Shown piece after piece: positions 1-7,184 of a DNA stretch of 63,787 nt. Within the stretch, counting starts at the first letter, position 1, and each line of letters starts with the position of its first letter. The notes below the pieces were generated by a model. That model ran no database searches. It was not told where the DNA came from and was given only the letters and a program-made list of their open reading frames with translations. The stretch is from Prevotellaceae bacterium UBA711. GTDB lineage: Bacteria; Bacteroidota; Bacteroidia; Bacteroidales; Bacteroidaceae. The position numbers and the translations under genes were made by a program. Location of the stretch: assembly GCA_002297545.1 (NCBI GenBank), contig DBLZ01000103.1, positions 1,147 through 64,933 on the forward strand, written 5' to 3'.

Positions 1-27
1 AAACAACGTCAAGGATAATATTTTTTG

Positions 28-35
28 TAACTTTG
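28..35 (+). promoter_or_regulatory. -7 promoter element upstream of rpsM
   Basis: TAACTTTG fits the Bacteroidota -7 consensus TAnnTTTG and lies about 33 bases before the S13 start codon, behind a T-rich stretch. It would allow the S13-S11-S4-rpoA-L17 genes to be transcribed from here as well as by read-through from the rest of the ribosomal operon, which lies outside the window. Confidence 0.55.
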
Positions 36-67
36 CACTCACAAAAAATTAAAGTCAATTTTCAAAT

Positions 68-448
68 ATGGCAGTAAGAATCGTGGGAGTTGACCTCCCC
101 CAGAACAAAAGAGGTGAAATCGCCTTGACCTATGTTTATGGTATAGGTCGCAGTAGCTCAGCCAAGATTTTGGAGAAGGCTGGTGTCGACAAGGACAAGA
201 AAGTATGTGATTGGACCGACGACGAGGCAGGCAAGATTCGTGAGGTGATTGCTGCCGATTACAAGGTCGAAGGTGATCTCCGCAGCGAAATCTCTCTGAA
301 CATCAAGCGACTGATGGATATTGGTTGCTATCGTGGCGTTCGTCATCGTAATGGCCTTCCTGTTCGTGGTCAGAGCACCAAGAACAATGCCCGTACACGT
401 AAGGGCAAGAAGAAGACCGTTGCTAATAAGAAAAAGGCTACTAAATAA
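68..448 (+). CDS. rpsM: 30S ribosomal protein S13
   Basis: S13 of the small-subunit head, which contacts the P-site tRNA and the bridges to the 50S subunit. The 126-residue length is normal. The N-terminus MAVRIVGVDLP, the helix-two-turn-helix region with GIGR near residue 25, and the C-terminal motif GLPVRGQSTKNNARTRKG (about 96-113) are all diagnostic. The Lys-rich tail is typical. It is the first gene of the block S13-S11-S4-rpoA-L17 and is followed by rpsK after 8 bases, so it is cotranscribed. Confidence 0.98.
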   Translation: MAVRIVGVDLPQNKRGEIALTYVYGIGRSSSAKILEKAGVDKDKKVCDWTDDEAGKIREVIAADYKVEGDLRSEISLNIKRLMDIGCYRGVRHRNGLPVRGQSTKNNARTRKGKKKTVANKKKATK

Positions 449-456
449 TAAATGAT

Positions 457-846
457 ATGGCAAAGAAAGCAGTTGCAGTAAAGAAAAGAAATGTGAAGGT
501 TGACGCTTTGGGTCAGCTGCATGTTCACAGTTCCTTCAATAATATCATCGTCTCTTTGGCTAATAGCGAAGGCCAGATCATTTCATGGTCTTCCGCCGGC
601 AAGATGGGCTTCCGTGGCAGTAAGAAGAATACTCCCTATGCAGCTCAGATGGCAGCACAGGATTGTGCAAAGGTCGCTTACGATTTGGGTCTGCGCAAGG
701 TAAAGGCATACGTCAAGGGTCCCGGTAATGGCCGCGAGTCTGCTATCCGTACCATACACGGTGCTGGCATCGAGGTAATCGAGATTATCGACGTTACTCC
801 GCTCCCCCACAACGGATGCCGTCCTCCTAAGAGAAGAAGAGTATAA
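457..846 (+). CDS. rpsK: 30S ribosomal protein S11
   Basis: S11 of the small-subunit platform, which lines the mRNA exit path with S7 and S18. The protein has 129 residues. The family motifs HVHSSFNNIIVSL near the start, SAGKMGFRGSKKNTPYAAQ in the middle, and the C-terminal VTPLPHNGCRPPKRRRV are all intact. It starts 8 bases after the rpsM stop and is followed by rpsD after 35 bases, in the conserved alpha-operon order. Confidence 0.98.
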   Translation: MAKKAVAVKKRNVKVDALGQLHVHSSFNNIIVSLANSEGQIISWSSAGKMGFRGSKKNTPYAAQMAAQDCAKVAYDLGLRKVKAYVKGPGNGRESAIRTIHGAGIEVIEIIDVTPLPHNGCRPPKRRRV

Positions 847-881
847 TCCACAATGGACCTAAATAAAAGTAAGTAAAAGCT

Positions 882-1487
882 ATGGCAAGATATATTGGAC
901 CTAAGTCAAGAATAGACCGCCGTTTTGGTGAGAGCATATTGGGATCTGAGAAAGTACGTTCACGCAGAAACTTCCCTCCTGGTCAGCACGGTAACAATCG
1001 TCGTCGCAAGACCTCTGAGTACGGTGTGATGTTGGCTGAGAAGCAGAAGGCCAAGTACACTTATGGCGTGCTGGAGAAGCAGTTCCGCAATATGTTTGAA
1101 AAGGCAGCCCGTACCAGCGGCATTACCGGTGAGATTCTGTTGCAGAACCTCGAGTGCCGTCTTGACAACATAGTATTCCGTTTGGGCATTGCCCCTACTC
1201 GTCGTGCTGCACGCCAGTTGGTCAATCACAAGCATATCGTTGTTGACGGTAAGGTTGTAGGTATTGCAAGTTATGCTGTTAAGCCCGGCCAGATTGTAGG
1301 TGTTCGTGAGCGTGCCAAGAATCTGGAGGTTATCTCAGATGCTCTTGCAGGTTTCAACCACAGCAAGTATCCTTGGATCGAATGGGACGAGGCCACCAAG
1401 TCAGGCAAGTTGCTTCACAAGCCTGATCGTGCCGATATTCCTGAGAATATCAAGGAGCAGTTAATCGTTGAATTGTACTCTAAATAA
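882..1487 (+). CDS. rpsD: 30S ribosomal protein S4
   Basis: S4 is a primary 16S rRNA-binding assembly protein and, in some bacteria, the autogenous repressor of this operon. The 201 residues start MARYIGPKSRIDRRFGE. The S4 RNA-binding domain follows from about residue 93 (LECRLDNIVFRLGIAPTR, then RQLVNHKHIVVDG). No zinc-binding Cys cluster is present at the N-terminus, so this is the Cys-minus form. The rpoA start lies only 9 bases after the stop. Confidence 0.98.
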   Translation: MARYIGPKSRIDRRFGESILGSEKVRSRRNFPPGQHGNNRRRKTSEYGVMLAEKQKAKYTYGVLEKQFRNMFEKAARTSGITGEILLQNLECRLDNIVFRLGIAPTRRAARQLVNHKHIVVDGKVVGIASYAVKPGQIVGVRERAKNLEVISDALAGFNHSKYPWIEWDEATKSGKLLHKPDRADIPENIKEQLIVELYSK

Positions 1488-1496
1488 TAATTAAGA

Positions 1497-2489
1497 ATGG
1501 CGATATTAGCATTTCAAAAACCTGAGAAGGTAATAATGTTGGAGGCGGACGACAAGTATGGCAAGTTCGAGTTCCGTCCTCTGGAGGGTGGCTTCGGTAC
1601 TACCGTAGGTAATGCTTTGCGCCGCATACTTCTTTCTTCACTTGATGGTTTTGCCATCAACACTGTATCAATTCGTGGTGTTGAACACGAGTTTGCTACC
1701 GTTCCCGGTGTAAAGGAGGATGTCACCAACATTATACTTAACTTGAAGCAGGTCCGCTTCAAGCAATTAGTAGATGAATTCGAGACAGAGAAGGTTAGCA
1801 TCAAGGTTGAGGGCAAGACAGAGCTCAAGGCCGGTGATTTTAATAAGTATCTGACTGGATTTGAAGTGTTAAACCCTGACTTAATTATTTGCCATCTTGA
1901 TGCCAAGGCAACGATGCAGATGGAGATTAGCGTGAACAAAGGCCGCGGTTACGTTCCTGCAGAGGAAAATCGTGAGTACTGCACCGATGTGAATGTCATC
2001 CCCATCGACTCAATTTATACTCCTATCAGAAATGTGAAATATGCCGTCGAGAACTATCGTGTAGAGCAGAAGACTGACTACGAGAAGCTCGTTCTGGAAA
2101 TCACTACTGATGGTTCCATTCACCCGAAGGACGCTTTGAAAGAAGCTGCCAAGATCCTCATTTATCATTTCATGTTGTTCTCCGATGACAAGATCACTTT
2201 GGATAACTGCGAGGCTGATAACAACGAGGAGTTTGACGAGGAAGTTCTGCACATGCGTCAGTTACTGAGAAACAAGTTGGTAGACATGAACCTCAGCGTG
2301 CGTGCCCTCAACTGCTTGAAGGCCGCCGACGTAGAGACTCTTGGTGACTTGGTTCAGTACAACAAGACTGACCTGCTGAAGTTCCGTAACTTCGGTAAGA
2401 AATCGCTCACCGAGCTTGATGATTTGCTGGAGAGTCTGAATCTGTCGTTTGGAACCGACATCTCAAGATATAAATTAGATAAAGATTAA
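1497..2489 (+). CDS. rpoA: DNA-directed RNA polymerase subunit alpha
   Basis: The alpha subunit dimerises to nucleate RNA polymerase assembly. The 330 residues show an N-terminal domain with the assembly motif GNALRRILLSS (about 38-48) and a C-terminal domain from about residue 255 carrying the helix-hairpin-helix region (VRALNCLKAADVETLGDLV and FRNFGKKSLTELDDLLE) that contacts UP elements and activators. Length and architecture are standard. It sits between rpsD and rplQ with very short gaps (9 and 8 bases), which links polymerase and ribosome synthesis. Confidence 0.98.
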   Translation: MAILAFQKPEKVIMLEADDKYGKFEFRPLEGGFGTTVGNALRRILLSSLDGFAINTVSIRGVEHEFATVPGVKEDVTNIILNLKQVRFKQLVDEFETEKVSIKVEGKTELKAGDFNKYLTGFEVLNPDLIICHLDAKATMQMEISVNKGRGYVPAEENREYCTDVNVIPIDSIYTPIRNVKYAVENYRVEQKTDYEKLVLEITTDGSIHPKDALKEAAKILIYHFMLFSDDKITLDNCEADNNEEFDEEVLHMRQLLRNKLVDMNLSVRALNCLKAADVETLGDLVQYNKTDLLKFRNFGKKSLTELDDLLESLNLSFGTDISRYKLDKD

Positions 2490-2497
2490 GAAAACTT

Positions 2498-2983
2498 ATG
2501 AGACACAATAAGAAATTCAATCACTTAAGTCGTACTGCATCCCACAGAGCTGCTATGCTGAGCAACATGGCTGTATCTCTGATCATGCACAAAAGAATCA
2601 CTACGACTGTGGCTAAGGCCAAGGCTCTCAAGAAGTATGTAGAGCCCATGATCACCCGCTCAAAGGAAGACACAACCAACGCCCGTCGCGTAGTGTTCAG
2701 TTACCTGCAGGACAAGCAGGCTATCACCGAACTGTTCGGTACCATCAGTGCCAAGGTTGCAGATCGTCCCGGTGGTTATACCCGCATTATCAAGACTGGC
2801 AATCGTCCCAGCGATAATGCTCCCATGTGCTTCATTGAGCTTGTTGATTTCGATGAGAACATGGCAAAGACTGCCAAGAAGGCCAAGCGCACACGTCGCT
2901 CCGGCAAGAAGGCAGCAGAAGCTCCTGAGGCTGAGGCTCCCGTAGCAGAGAATGCTGAGGAGGCCGCAGCAAGCGCCGAATAA
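2498..2983 (+). CDS. rplQ: 50S ribosomal protein L17
   Basis: L17 lies near the peptide exit tunnel on the large subunit. Residues 1-125 are the ordinary L17 core (MRHNKKFNHLSRTASHRAAM, then the region around DRPGGYTRI). After residue 130 a low-complexity tail rich in Ala, Glu and Lys extends the protein to 161 residues, as is common in Bacteroidota L17. It is the last gene of the operon and is followed closely by a rho-independent terminator. Confidence 0.97.
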   Translation: MRHNKKFNHLSRTASHRAAMLSNMAVSLIMHKRITTTVAKAKALKKYVEPMITRSKEDTTNARRVVFSYLQDKQAITELFGTISAKVADRPGGYTRIIKTGNRPSDNAPMCFIELVDFDENMAKTAKKAKRTRRSGKKAAEAPEAEAPVAENAEEAAASAE

Positions 2984-3004
2984 TTCTAAATTGCAATAAT
3001 TGTG

Positions 3005-3038
3005 GTGCCTTCTCTTTACAGGGAAGGCACTATTTTTA
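3005..3038 (+). terminator. Rho-independent terminator of the ribosomal operon
   Basis: Inverted arms GTGCCTTC (3005-3012) and GAAGGCAC (3023-3030) form an 8-bp stem with a 10-base loop, followed by TATTTTTAT. It starts 21 bases after the rplQ stop codon. Confidence 0.85.
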
Positions 3039-3083
3039 TATTGGGCATCCATACTAAGGACTATGATGAGATATTGTTTTTGG

Positions 3084-3271
3084 GGGTCAGCGGGTATTTC
3101 CGGTTGGTGAGGTCAGGCAACGCCCCCCCCTGGACGGCCGACACCAACTTTCTATGAAAGCCCGACGCCCCATCAGACAAACGGGACGGGCTGACGTCTT
3201 GTTGCCCCTCCGGGGCGCCAATGGCGGCTAATTTCTCGGAGGCCTTACCAACCGAAAATATCCGCAGACCC
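3084..3271. mobile_element. MITE-like element, family B copy 1 (188 bp)
   Basis: The ends form 29-base terminal inverted repeats (3084-3112 and 3243-3271) with about 4 mismatches, each opening GGGTC. The interior contains the word AACTTTCTATGAAAGCCC, which recurs in related form at 57342-57475 and, inverted, at 60213-60320. T-rich GTTTTT stretches lie just outside both ends and could be a target duplication. There is no credible coding frame inside. The rest of 3040-3440 shows no gene. Confidence 0.65.
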
Positions 3272-3448
3272 GTTTTTTTTGAGTGTGACCACCCTTGGAT
3301 ACTCCCAAAGAAGCATATCACATTATTGCCGATTGTCTGTTTGCCGGCCCGATGACTGATTTGAGTTAATTGATGTGAAGCCGGAATAGCTTGTGTTAAA
3401 TAGTTATAACTAAGAAAACAGCCGAATGATATTTGTGTCTTTTTGCCG

Positions 3449-3456
3449 TACCTTTG
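3449..3456 (+). promoter_or_regulatory. -7 promoter element for the fimbrillin/PLC-like locus
   Basis: TACCTTTG matches TAnnTTTG exactly. It is followed by a leader of about 230 bases before the first small gene at 3690. I see no gene in 3457-3689 that I would defend. Confidence 0.6.
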
Positions 3457-3689
3457 CGGCATATAGGTTTGCGTGCTGTGCTGCATGGCCGGCAGCTTGG
3501 GATGCCACATATCAGGTGACGTTCCCAAACGTTGTTAGCAGATTCAAGAAGCAGGTCTCGTCATGTTTGTCCGTAATCGTGCCGTGTCTGTGTGCCTGTA
3601 TGGGAGACTATATGTAAGACGTTATGGCTATTGCCAGTGGCAGTATTATACAGTTCGGAACCAAGATGACGAATTTAATTTCAGAGGAT

Positions 3690-3902
3690 ATGAGCAATTC
3701 GGAAGAAACAAGGAGATGCTATGAGCCCCCCGTAACCCAAAAGGTGCAGGTGGAGTTGGAAGGAAGCCTGTGCGGTTCGGCTGCTGTCACCAATCCCGAT
3801 GATGAGAGGCAAGGTCGGATCAACGCCCATAAGACCAATGAGAGCTTTGATGTCGAGGGAGGCAGCAGTAGCGTCAATGGTTGGGATGTGGATGTTTGGT
3901 AA
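3690..3902 (+). CDS. Small conserved-looking protein upstream of fimbrillin-like lipoprotein
   Basis: A 70-residue protein of unknown function, starting MSNSEETRRCYEPPV (an alternative in-frame ATG lies at 3666). It has no signal peptide. The shape is a Tyr-Pro segment, a central VELEGSLCGSAAV stretch, an acidic middle and a WDVDVW end. It resembles short proteins often found just upstream of Bacteroidales surface lipoproteins, but I cannot name a family. It ends 42 bases before the next gene, with which it is probably cotranscribed. A role in surface assembly is only a guess from position. Confidence 0.6.
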   Translation: MSNSEETRRCYEPPVTQKVQVELEGSLCGSAAVTNPDDERQGRINAHKTNESFDVEGGSSSVNGWDVDVW

Positions 3903-3944
3903 GAAGTGAGAATAACTACAATACAATTTAGACCATTAAGGCAC

Positions 3945-6308
3945 ATGAAGAAGTTATGCTTCCATATTATTGTTGCTGTTATGCTGGCATCATGCTCGGA
4001 CAATGAGATGTCGGCACCCCAGCGGCCATCGGCACCAGGGACGGAGGTGAGTTTTGCGTTGCGCCTCTCGGGTTCGGACTTTTCTACCCGCACCGTTTAT
4101 GATGATGAAGACGAATCTACCAAATCGTTCCCTGTCTTTTGGGTGAACGGGGACCGGGTGGCTATTGCTTCGCCCGGGGCGGCAGTCCCGCAGGCCACCT
4201 ATTCGGTTGGGACAGACGGGGACAGGCAGAATTATGCAACGTCAATGACCAAGGTTGGTGATGCCGGCATTCAGTGGGGAAACTCTTTCCCGCAGAATTT
4301 CTATTCCGTCTATCCGGTTGAGTACACCGACGTGGACAATAGCGTGGTGAAGAATACTTTTGCTATCAACGGCAATACTGCCACGGCCACGCTTCACGTG
4401 CGTTCCACGCAACGCCAAGTGTTTGAATGTACCACTACCACTGATGGCGAGCGTATATTGAATATATGGAAGGGAACTCCTGTCGACGAGAACGGCATGA
4501 AGTATCCTGATGCCATAATGTATGCACAAAAGCAGATGAATGCCGATGGCGCTGTCGTGCTGCAATATATTCCGTTTACCACGGCATTCAATATAACGAT
4601 AGACGGATATGAATTGACCGCCGGGTTTGACGATCCCCATATCGTAATCCAGGAAATAATCATCGAAGCACCTGAAGGCGTACAGTTGGCGGGAGATTTC
4701 ACGGCCACGTTCAACGAGGATGCCACCACGCCTCCTGTGGTCGATGTTACAGGCAATTCCTGCGCGGAACCCAATGTCATCCGCATTCCGTGCATGACAA
4801 GCGATGTAAATTATCTCCATCCAGCACCTTCAACGGATGCATCGCGTGACATCATAAATGTCAACGTGTTCGCTATACCGATCGCCGGTAAGGTGACTGC
4901 CGACTGGAAACTGCATGTGAAAACCAATTACCGCACCTACACCCGTTCGCTCAAGCCAGCAGCATCTGACGGGGCAGGCACGCTCGTTCCGGGACAGGTA
5001 CATAAAATGGAGATGCCGAACATCTTCATTACGCTTCCCGGCGAGACCACATTGGACCCTTCCACATGGATGCAAAAGATTCCACGTAATGTGTATATCA
5101 CCGACCTTTCCTTGCCAGGGGCATGGTATTCCCGTCAGAAAGAGTATCAGGGAACTAACAACGGAGCTGAATGGACGATACGTGACTTGTGGAACAAAGG
5201 AGTGCGGGCCTTCTCTGTGGAAACCCGCACGTCATCGCGGGCAGTACCGCCTTATAATCCAAATGCCGTAGTGGTATCAGGTACGGGGCGCAATGGCGGG
5301 TTTGGCTCGAACAAGTATTATACCGGAGGTACACCCATCGCTGATGTAATGGGGAGTTTGTGTGATGCAGTAAGTGAAAAACGTTTCGGGTATGCGTTGT
5401 TGATGCTGTCGTATGCCGATGGTGGTGAAGGTGGCCACCGGCCGAAAGACTATGCCTACTGGTTGCAAGGAATATATGAAGCGTATAACGGCCTGTCTAC
5501 AGAACGAAAAGCCGCAATACATGCTGATGCCATAAGTCCCCGGACCACTATAGAAGATGTCGCAGGTAAGGTCGTCCTTATGGTCAATGTGGCCTCCGGG
5601 CTTCCCGGAGGTGATATTACGGCAGGTGATTATAATCGCAAGTTGCCAGCATTGTTTACGTATGTCAACCGCAAGCGGACTCCCGGCACTGCGCCTGTGT
5701 CCATGATGCACTGGATGGACTGGCAAGATAGCTACATGAAGAATGTGGACATATTGGTCCACGACAATGACAATGTTGATGAGGCAAGGGACGCCTTGTC
5801 GACATTGGAGACAGACTATCTGTATTGCAATTATTCCATTGCTAACCGTACACAGCCAGATGGAGGCTCCGATGCTGATTTGCCCACTTATGCGCAACGC
5901 AAGACGGCACTCGGCCGCATCCTCCGCAACAGTTCCCTTTCATTGGAACTGGGTTGCCACAACCTGTTGTCCGTCTTCGCGGCCGGAGGCACGGAAGCCG
6001 CCTCTGCAACCAGTGGCACTAATACTGAGAACTTTGCTGCAAATATGAATCAATGGATACTTGACCGTCTGGATGAACGAATCCGGACAGAGAACTATGG
6101 TCCGTTCGGTAATGTCTTTTGCAGCTACATAGCCAACAAGGCCGGTTCGGTTGACGGCACAAAGATTATCGAGCGCATATTGCGTATGAACCAATTGTTC
6201 CGCCTCAGCCGTGACGAGAGCAAACCGGAGATTAAGGGTGTGAAGGGTACGCGCACCCTGCCACCTGCTGCTAATTCCGGCGGCCAAAACGGATGGAGCA
6301 GTTACTGA
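3945..6308 (+). CDS. Surface lipoprotein: fimbrillin-like domain plus degenerate PLC-like domain
   Basis: The 787-residue protein starts with a lipoprotein signal (MKKLCFHIIVAVMLASC, lipid-bearing Cys at 17); a GTG at 3906 would add 13 residues and is less likely. Residues about 30-370 read like a fimbrillin/Mfa-type beta domain (FPVFWVNGDRVAI, FYSVYPVEYTD). From about 380 it follows the PI-PLC X-domain order: TDLSLPGAWYS, then GVRAFSVETRT, then a later TIEDVAGKVVLMV that mirrors the usual strand after the barrel. The catalytic HDS of the family is replaced by WYS (394-396) and no His follows in the second motif, so phosphodiesterase activity is doubtful. It is probably surface-exposed. The same promoter probably serves the 70-residue gene before it. 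Confidence 0.7.
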   Translation: MKKLCFHIIVAVMLASCSDNEMSAPQRPSAPGTEVSFALRLSGSDFSTRTVYDDEDESTKSFPVFWVNGDRVAIASPGAAVPQATYSVGTDGDRQNYATSMTKVGDAGIQWGNSFPQNFYSVYPVEYTDVDNSVVKNTFAINGNTATATLHVRSTQRQVFECTTTTDGERILNIWKGTPVDENGMKYPDAIMYAQKQMNADGAVVLQYIPFTTAFNITIDGYELTAGFDDPHIVIQEIIIEAPEGVQLAGDFTATFNEDATTPPVVDVTGNSCAEPNVIRIPCMTSDVNYLHPAPSTDASRDIINVNVFAIPIAGKVTADWKLHVKTNYRTYTRSLKPAASDGAGTLVPGQVHKMEMPNIFITLPGETTLDPSTWMQKIPRNVYITDLSLPGAWYSRQKEYQGTNNGAEWTIRDLWNKGVRAFSVETRTSSRAVPPYNPNAVVVSGTGRNGGFGSNKYYTGGTPIADVMGSLCDAVSEKRFGYALLMLSYADGGEGGHRPKDYAYWLQGIYEAYNGLSTERKAAIHADAISPRTTIEDVAGKVVLMVNVASGLPGGDITAGDYNRKLPALFTYVNRKRTPGTAPVSMMHWMDWQDSYMKNVDILVHDNDNVDEARDALSTLETDYLYCNYSIANRTQPDGGSDADLPTYAQRKTALGRILRNSSLSLELGCHNLLSVFAAGGTEAASATSGTNTENFAANMNQWILDRLDERIRTENYGPFGNVFCSYIANKAGSVDGTKIIERILRMNQLFRLSRDESKPEIKGVKGTRTLPPAANSGGQNGWSSY

Positions 6309-6317
6309 CCTTTATGT

Positions 6318-6359
6318 AGCCGTGTGATGTTGCTCGCAACGTCACACGGCTATTTTTTT
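6318..6359 (+). terminator. Rho-independent terminator
   Basis: AGCCGTGTGA (6318-6327) and TCACACGGCT (6342-6351) form a perfect 10-bp stem with an inner GTTGC/GCAAC helix, followed by ATTTTTTTG. It begins 10 bases after the stop codon of the fimbrillin/PLC-like gene. Confidence 0.9.
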
Positions 6360-6513
6360 GCGCGAGTTCTATCGGACGCTCAATTGCCATAACATAACAA
6401 GTGATGTGCGTCGCAACAAAGAGAGCCTCTATCGTATACGTCGCTACCCGGGAAAGATGAGGCTTCCTGTTCCTTTTTTCCCCAGATGTTGCCCGAGTGT
6501 GGGAGAAAATCCC

Positions 6514-6521
6514 TACCTTTG
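6514..6521 (+). promoter_or_regulatory. -7 promoter element at the head of the aryl-polyene cluster
   Basis: TACCTTTG matches the Bacteroidota consensus and has a TTG about 22 bases upstream. It lies 40 bases before the first gene of the cluster at 6561. Confidence 0.6.
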
Positions 6522-6560
6522 CAGGTATCTTAGACAGTTAAGGTGTATCATAAAAGCAAA

Positions 6561-7103
6561 ATGAACATGAAGTATTTCAGTGTTATTGTGGCCGCCATAC
6601 TTATGGCCACATGTATCGGGGTTAATGCACAGACAGTCAAGCAGGGGTCGCTGGTACCATTGTTGGGCGTACGCTCCATGAGTGTGAATTTTGACTTTTC
6701 CAATGCCATGGTGGAGGGAGTGCGCATGACAGACTTCCTGCAGGATGTATATTATGGCGCAGACATCGCCCCGTTGACCTTGTTTGAAAGGGAAAAGAAG
6801 GAGATAGTGGGCGACTTCATAGAAGAGTTCAATGACGTCAAGTTCCCCCTGACCATTACGGTCGCTCCCAATGCTCCCATGCGTATGACAGTCGTAGTAA
6901 AGGAAGTGAACCGCAAGGGCAATACCGTCAGATGTGATTACGTGATATGCAACAGCAATGGCGAGCAGGTGGCCGTGATAGACATGACGTCCAAGGACGG
7001 GCGTGTCGGCTCGTTCACCAATCTGATGGGTGACGCCTTTGAAACCGCCGGCGAGGACTTGGCCAAGTTCATCAAGACTTCACTCAAGAAAGTGAGAAAG
7101 TAA
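6561..7103 (+). CDS. Secreted protein of the aryl-polyene locus (paralogue of 8749 gene)
   Basis: A 180-residue protein with a Sec signal peptide (MNMKYFSVIVAAILMATCIGVNAQ); a second ATG at 6567 is equally possible. The family is not known to me. Its second half lines up by eye with the secreted protein at 8749-9273: both have a basic/acidic helix with FN, a VVKEVN or MKVVNMD segment, a GEQVAVIDMTSKDG or GDIIAVVEVTKVDGG strand, and a C-terminal LAKxxK helix. The two flank the ammonia-lyase gene. It is probably periplasmic or outer-membrane associated. A hairpin at 7109-7133 separates it from the lyase. Confidence 0.75.
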   Translation: MNMKYFSVIVAAILMATCIGVNAQTVKQGSLVPLLGVRSMSVNFDFSNAMVEGVRMTDFLQDVYYGADIAPLTLFEREKKEIVGDFIEEFNDVKFPLTITVAPNAPMRMTVVVKEVNRKGNTVRCDYVICNSNGEQVAVIDMTSKDGRVGSFTNLMGDAFETAGEDLAKFIKTSLKKVRK

Positions 7104-7108
7104 TCACT

Positions 7109-7133
7109 CTGCCCGGTACGACATGCCGGGCAG
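7109..7133 (+). terminator. Intercistronic hairpin
   Basis: CTGCCCGG (7109-7116) and CCGGGCAG (7126-7133) form an 8-bp stem with a 9-base loop, followed by only TTCTC. It could attenuate read-through into the ammonia-lyase gene or stabilise the upstream message. The missing U-tract makes full termination unlikely. Confidence 0.5.
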
Positions 7134-7184
7134 TTCTCAATTGATAATTATGGACGTAGATTTACGGCTTCGGCCCAACGACTG

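Noticed and set aside
3061..3528. Long minus-strand open frame over the family B element
   Set aside because: It crosses a repeat with terminal inverted ends and a plus-strand promoter, has no recognisable domain, and starts inside the leader of the next operon.
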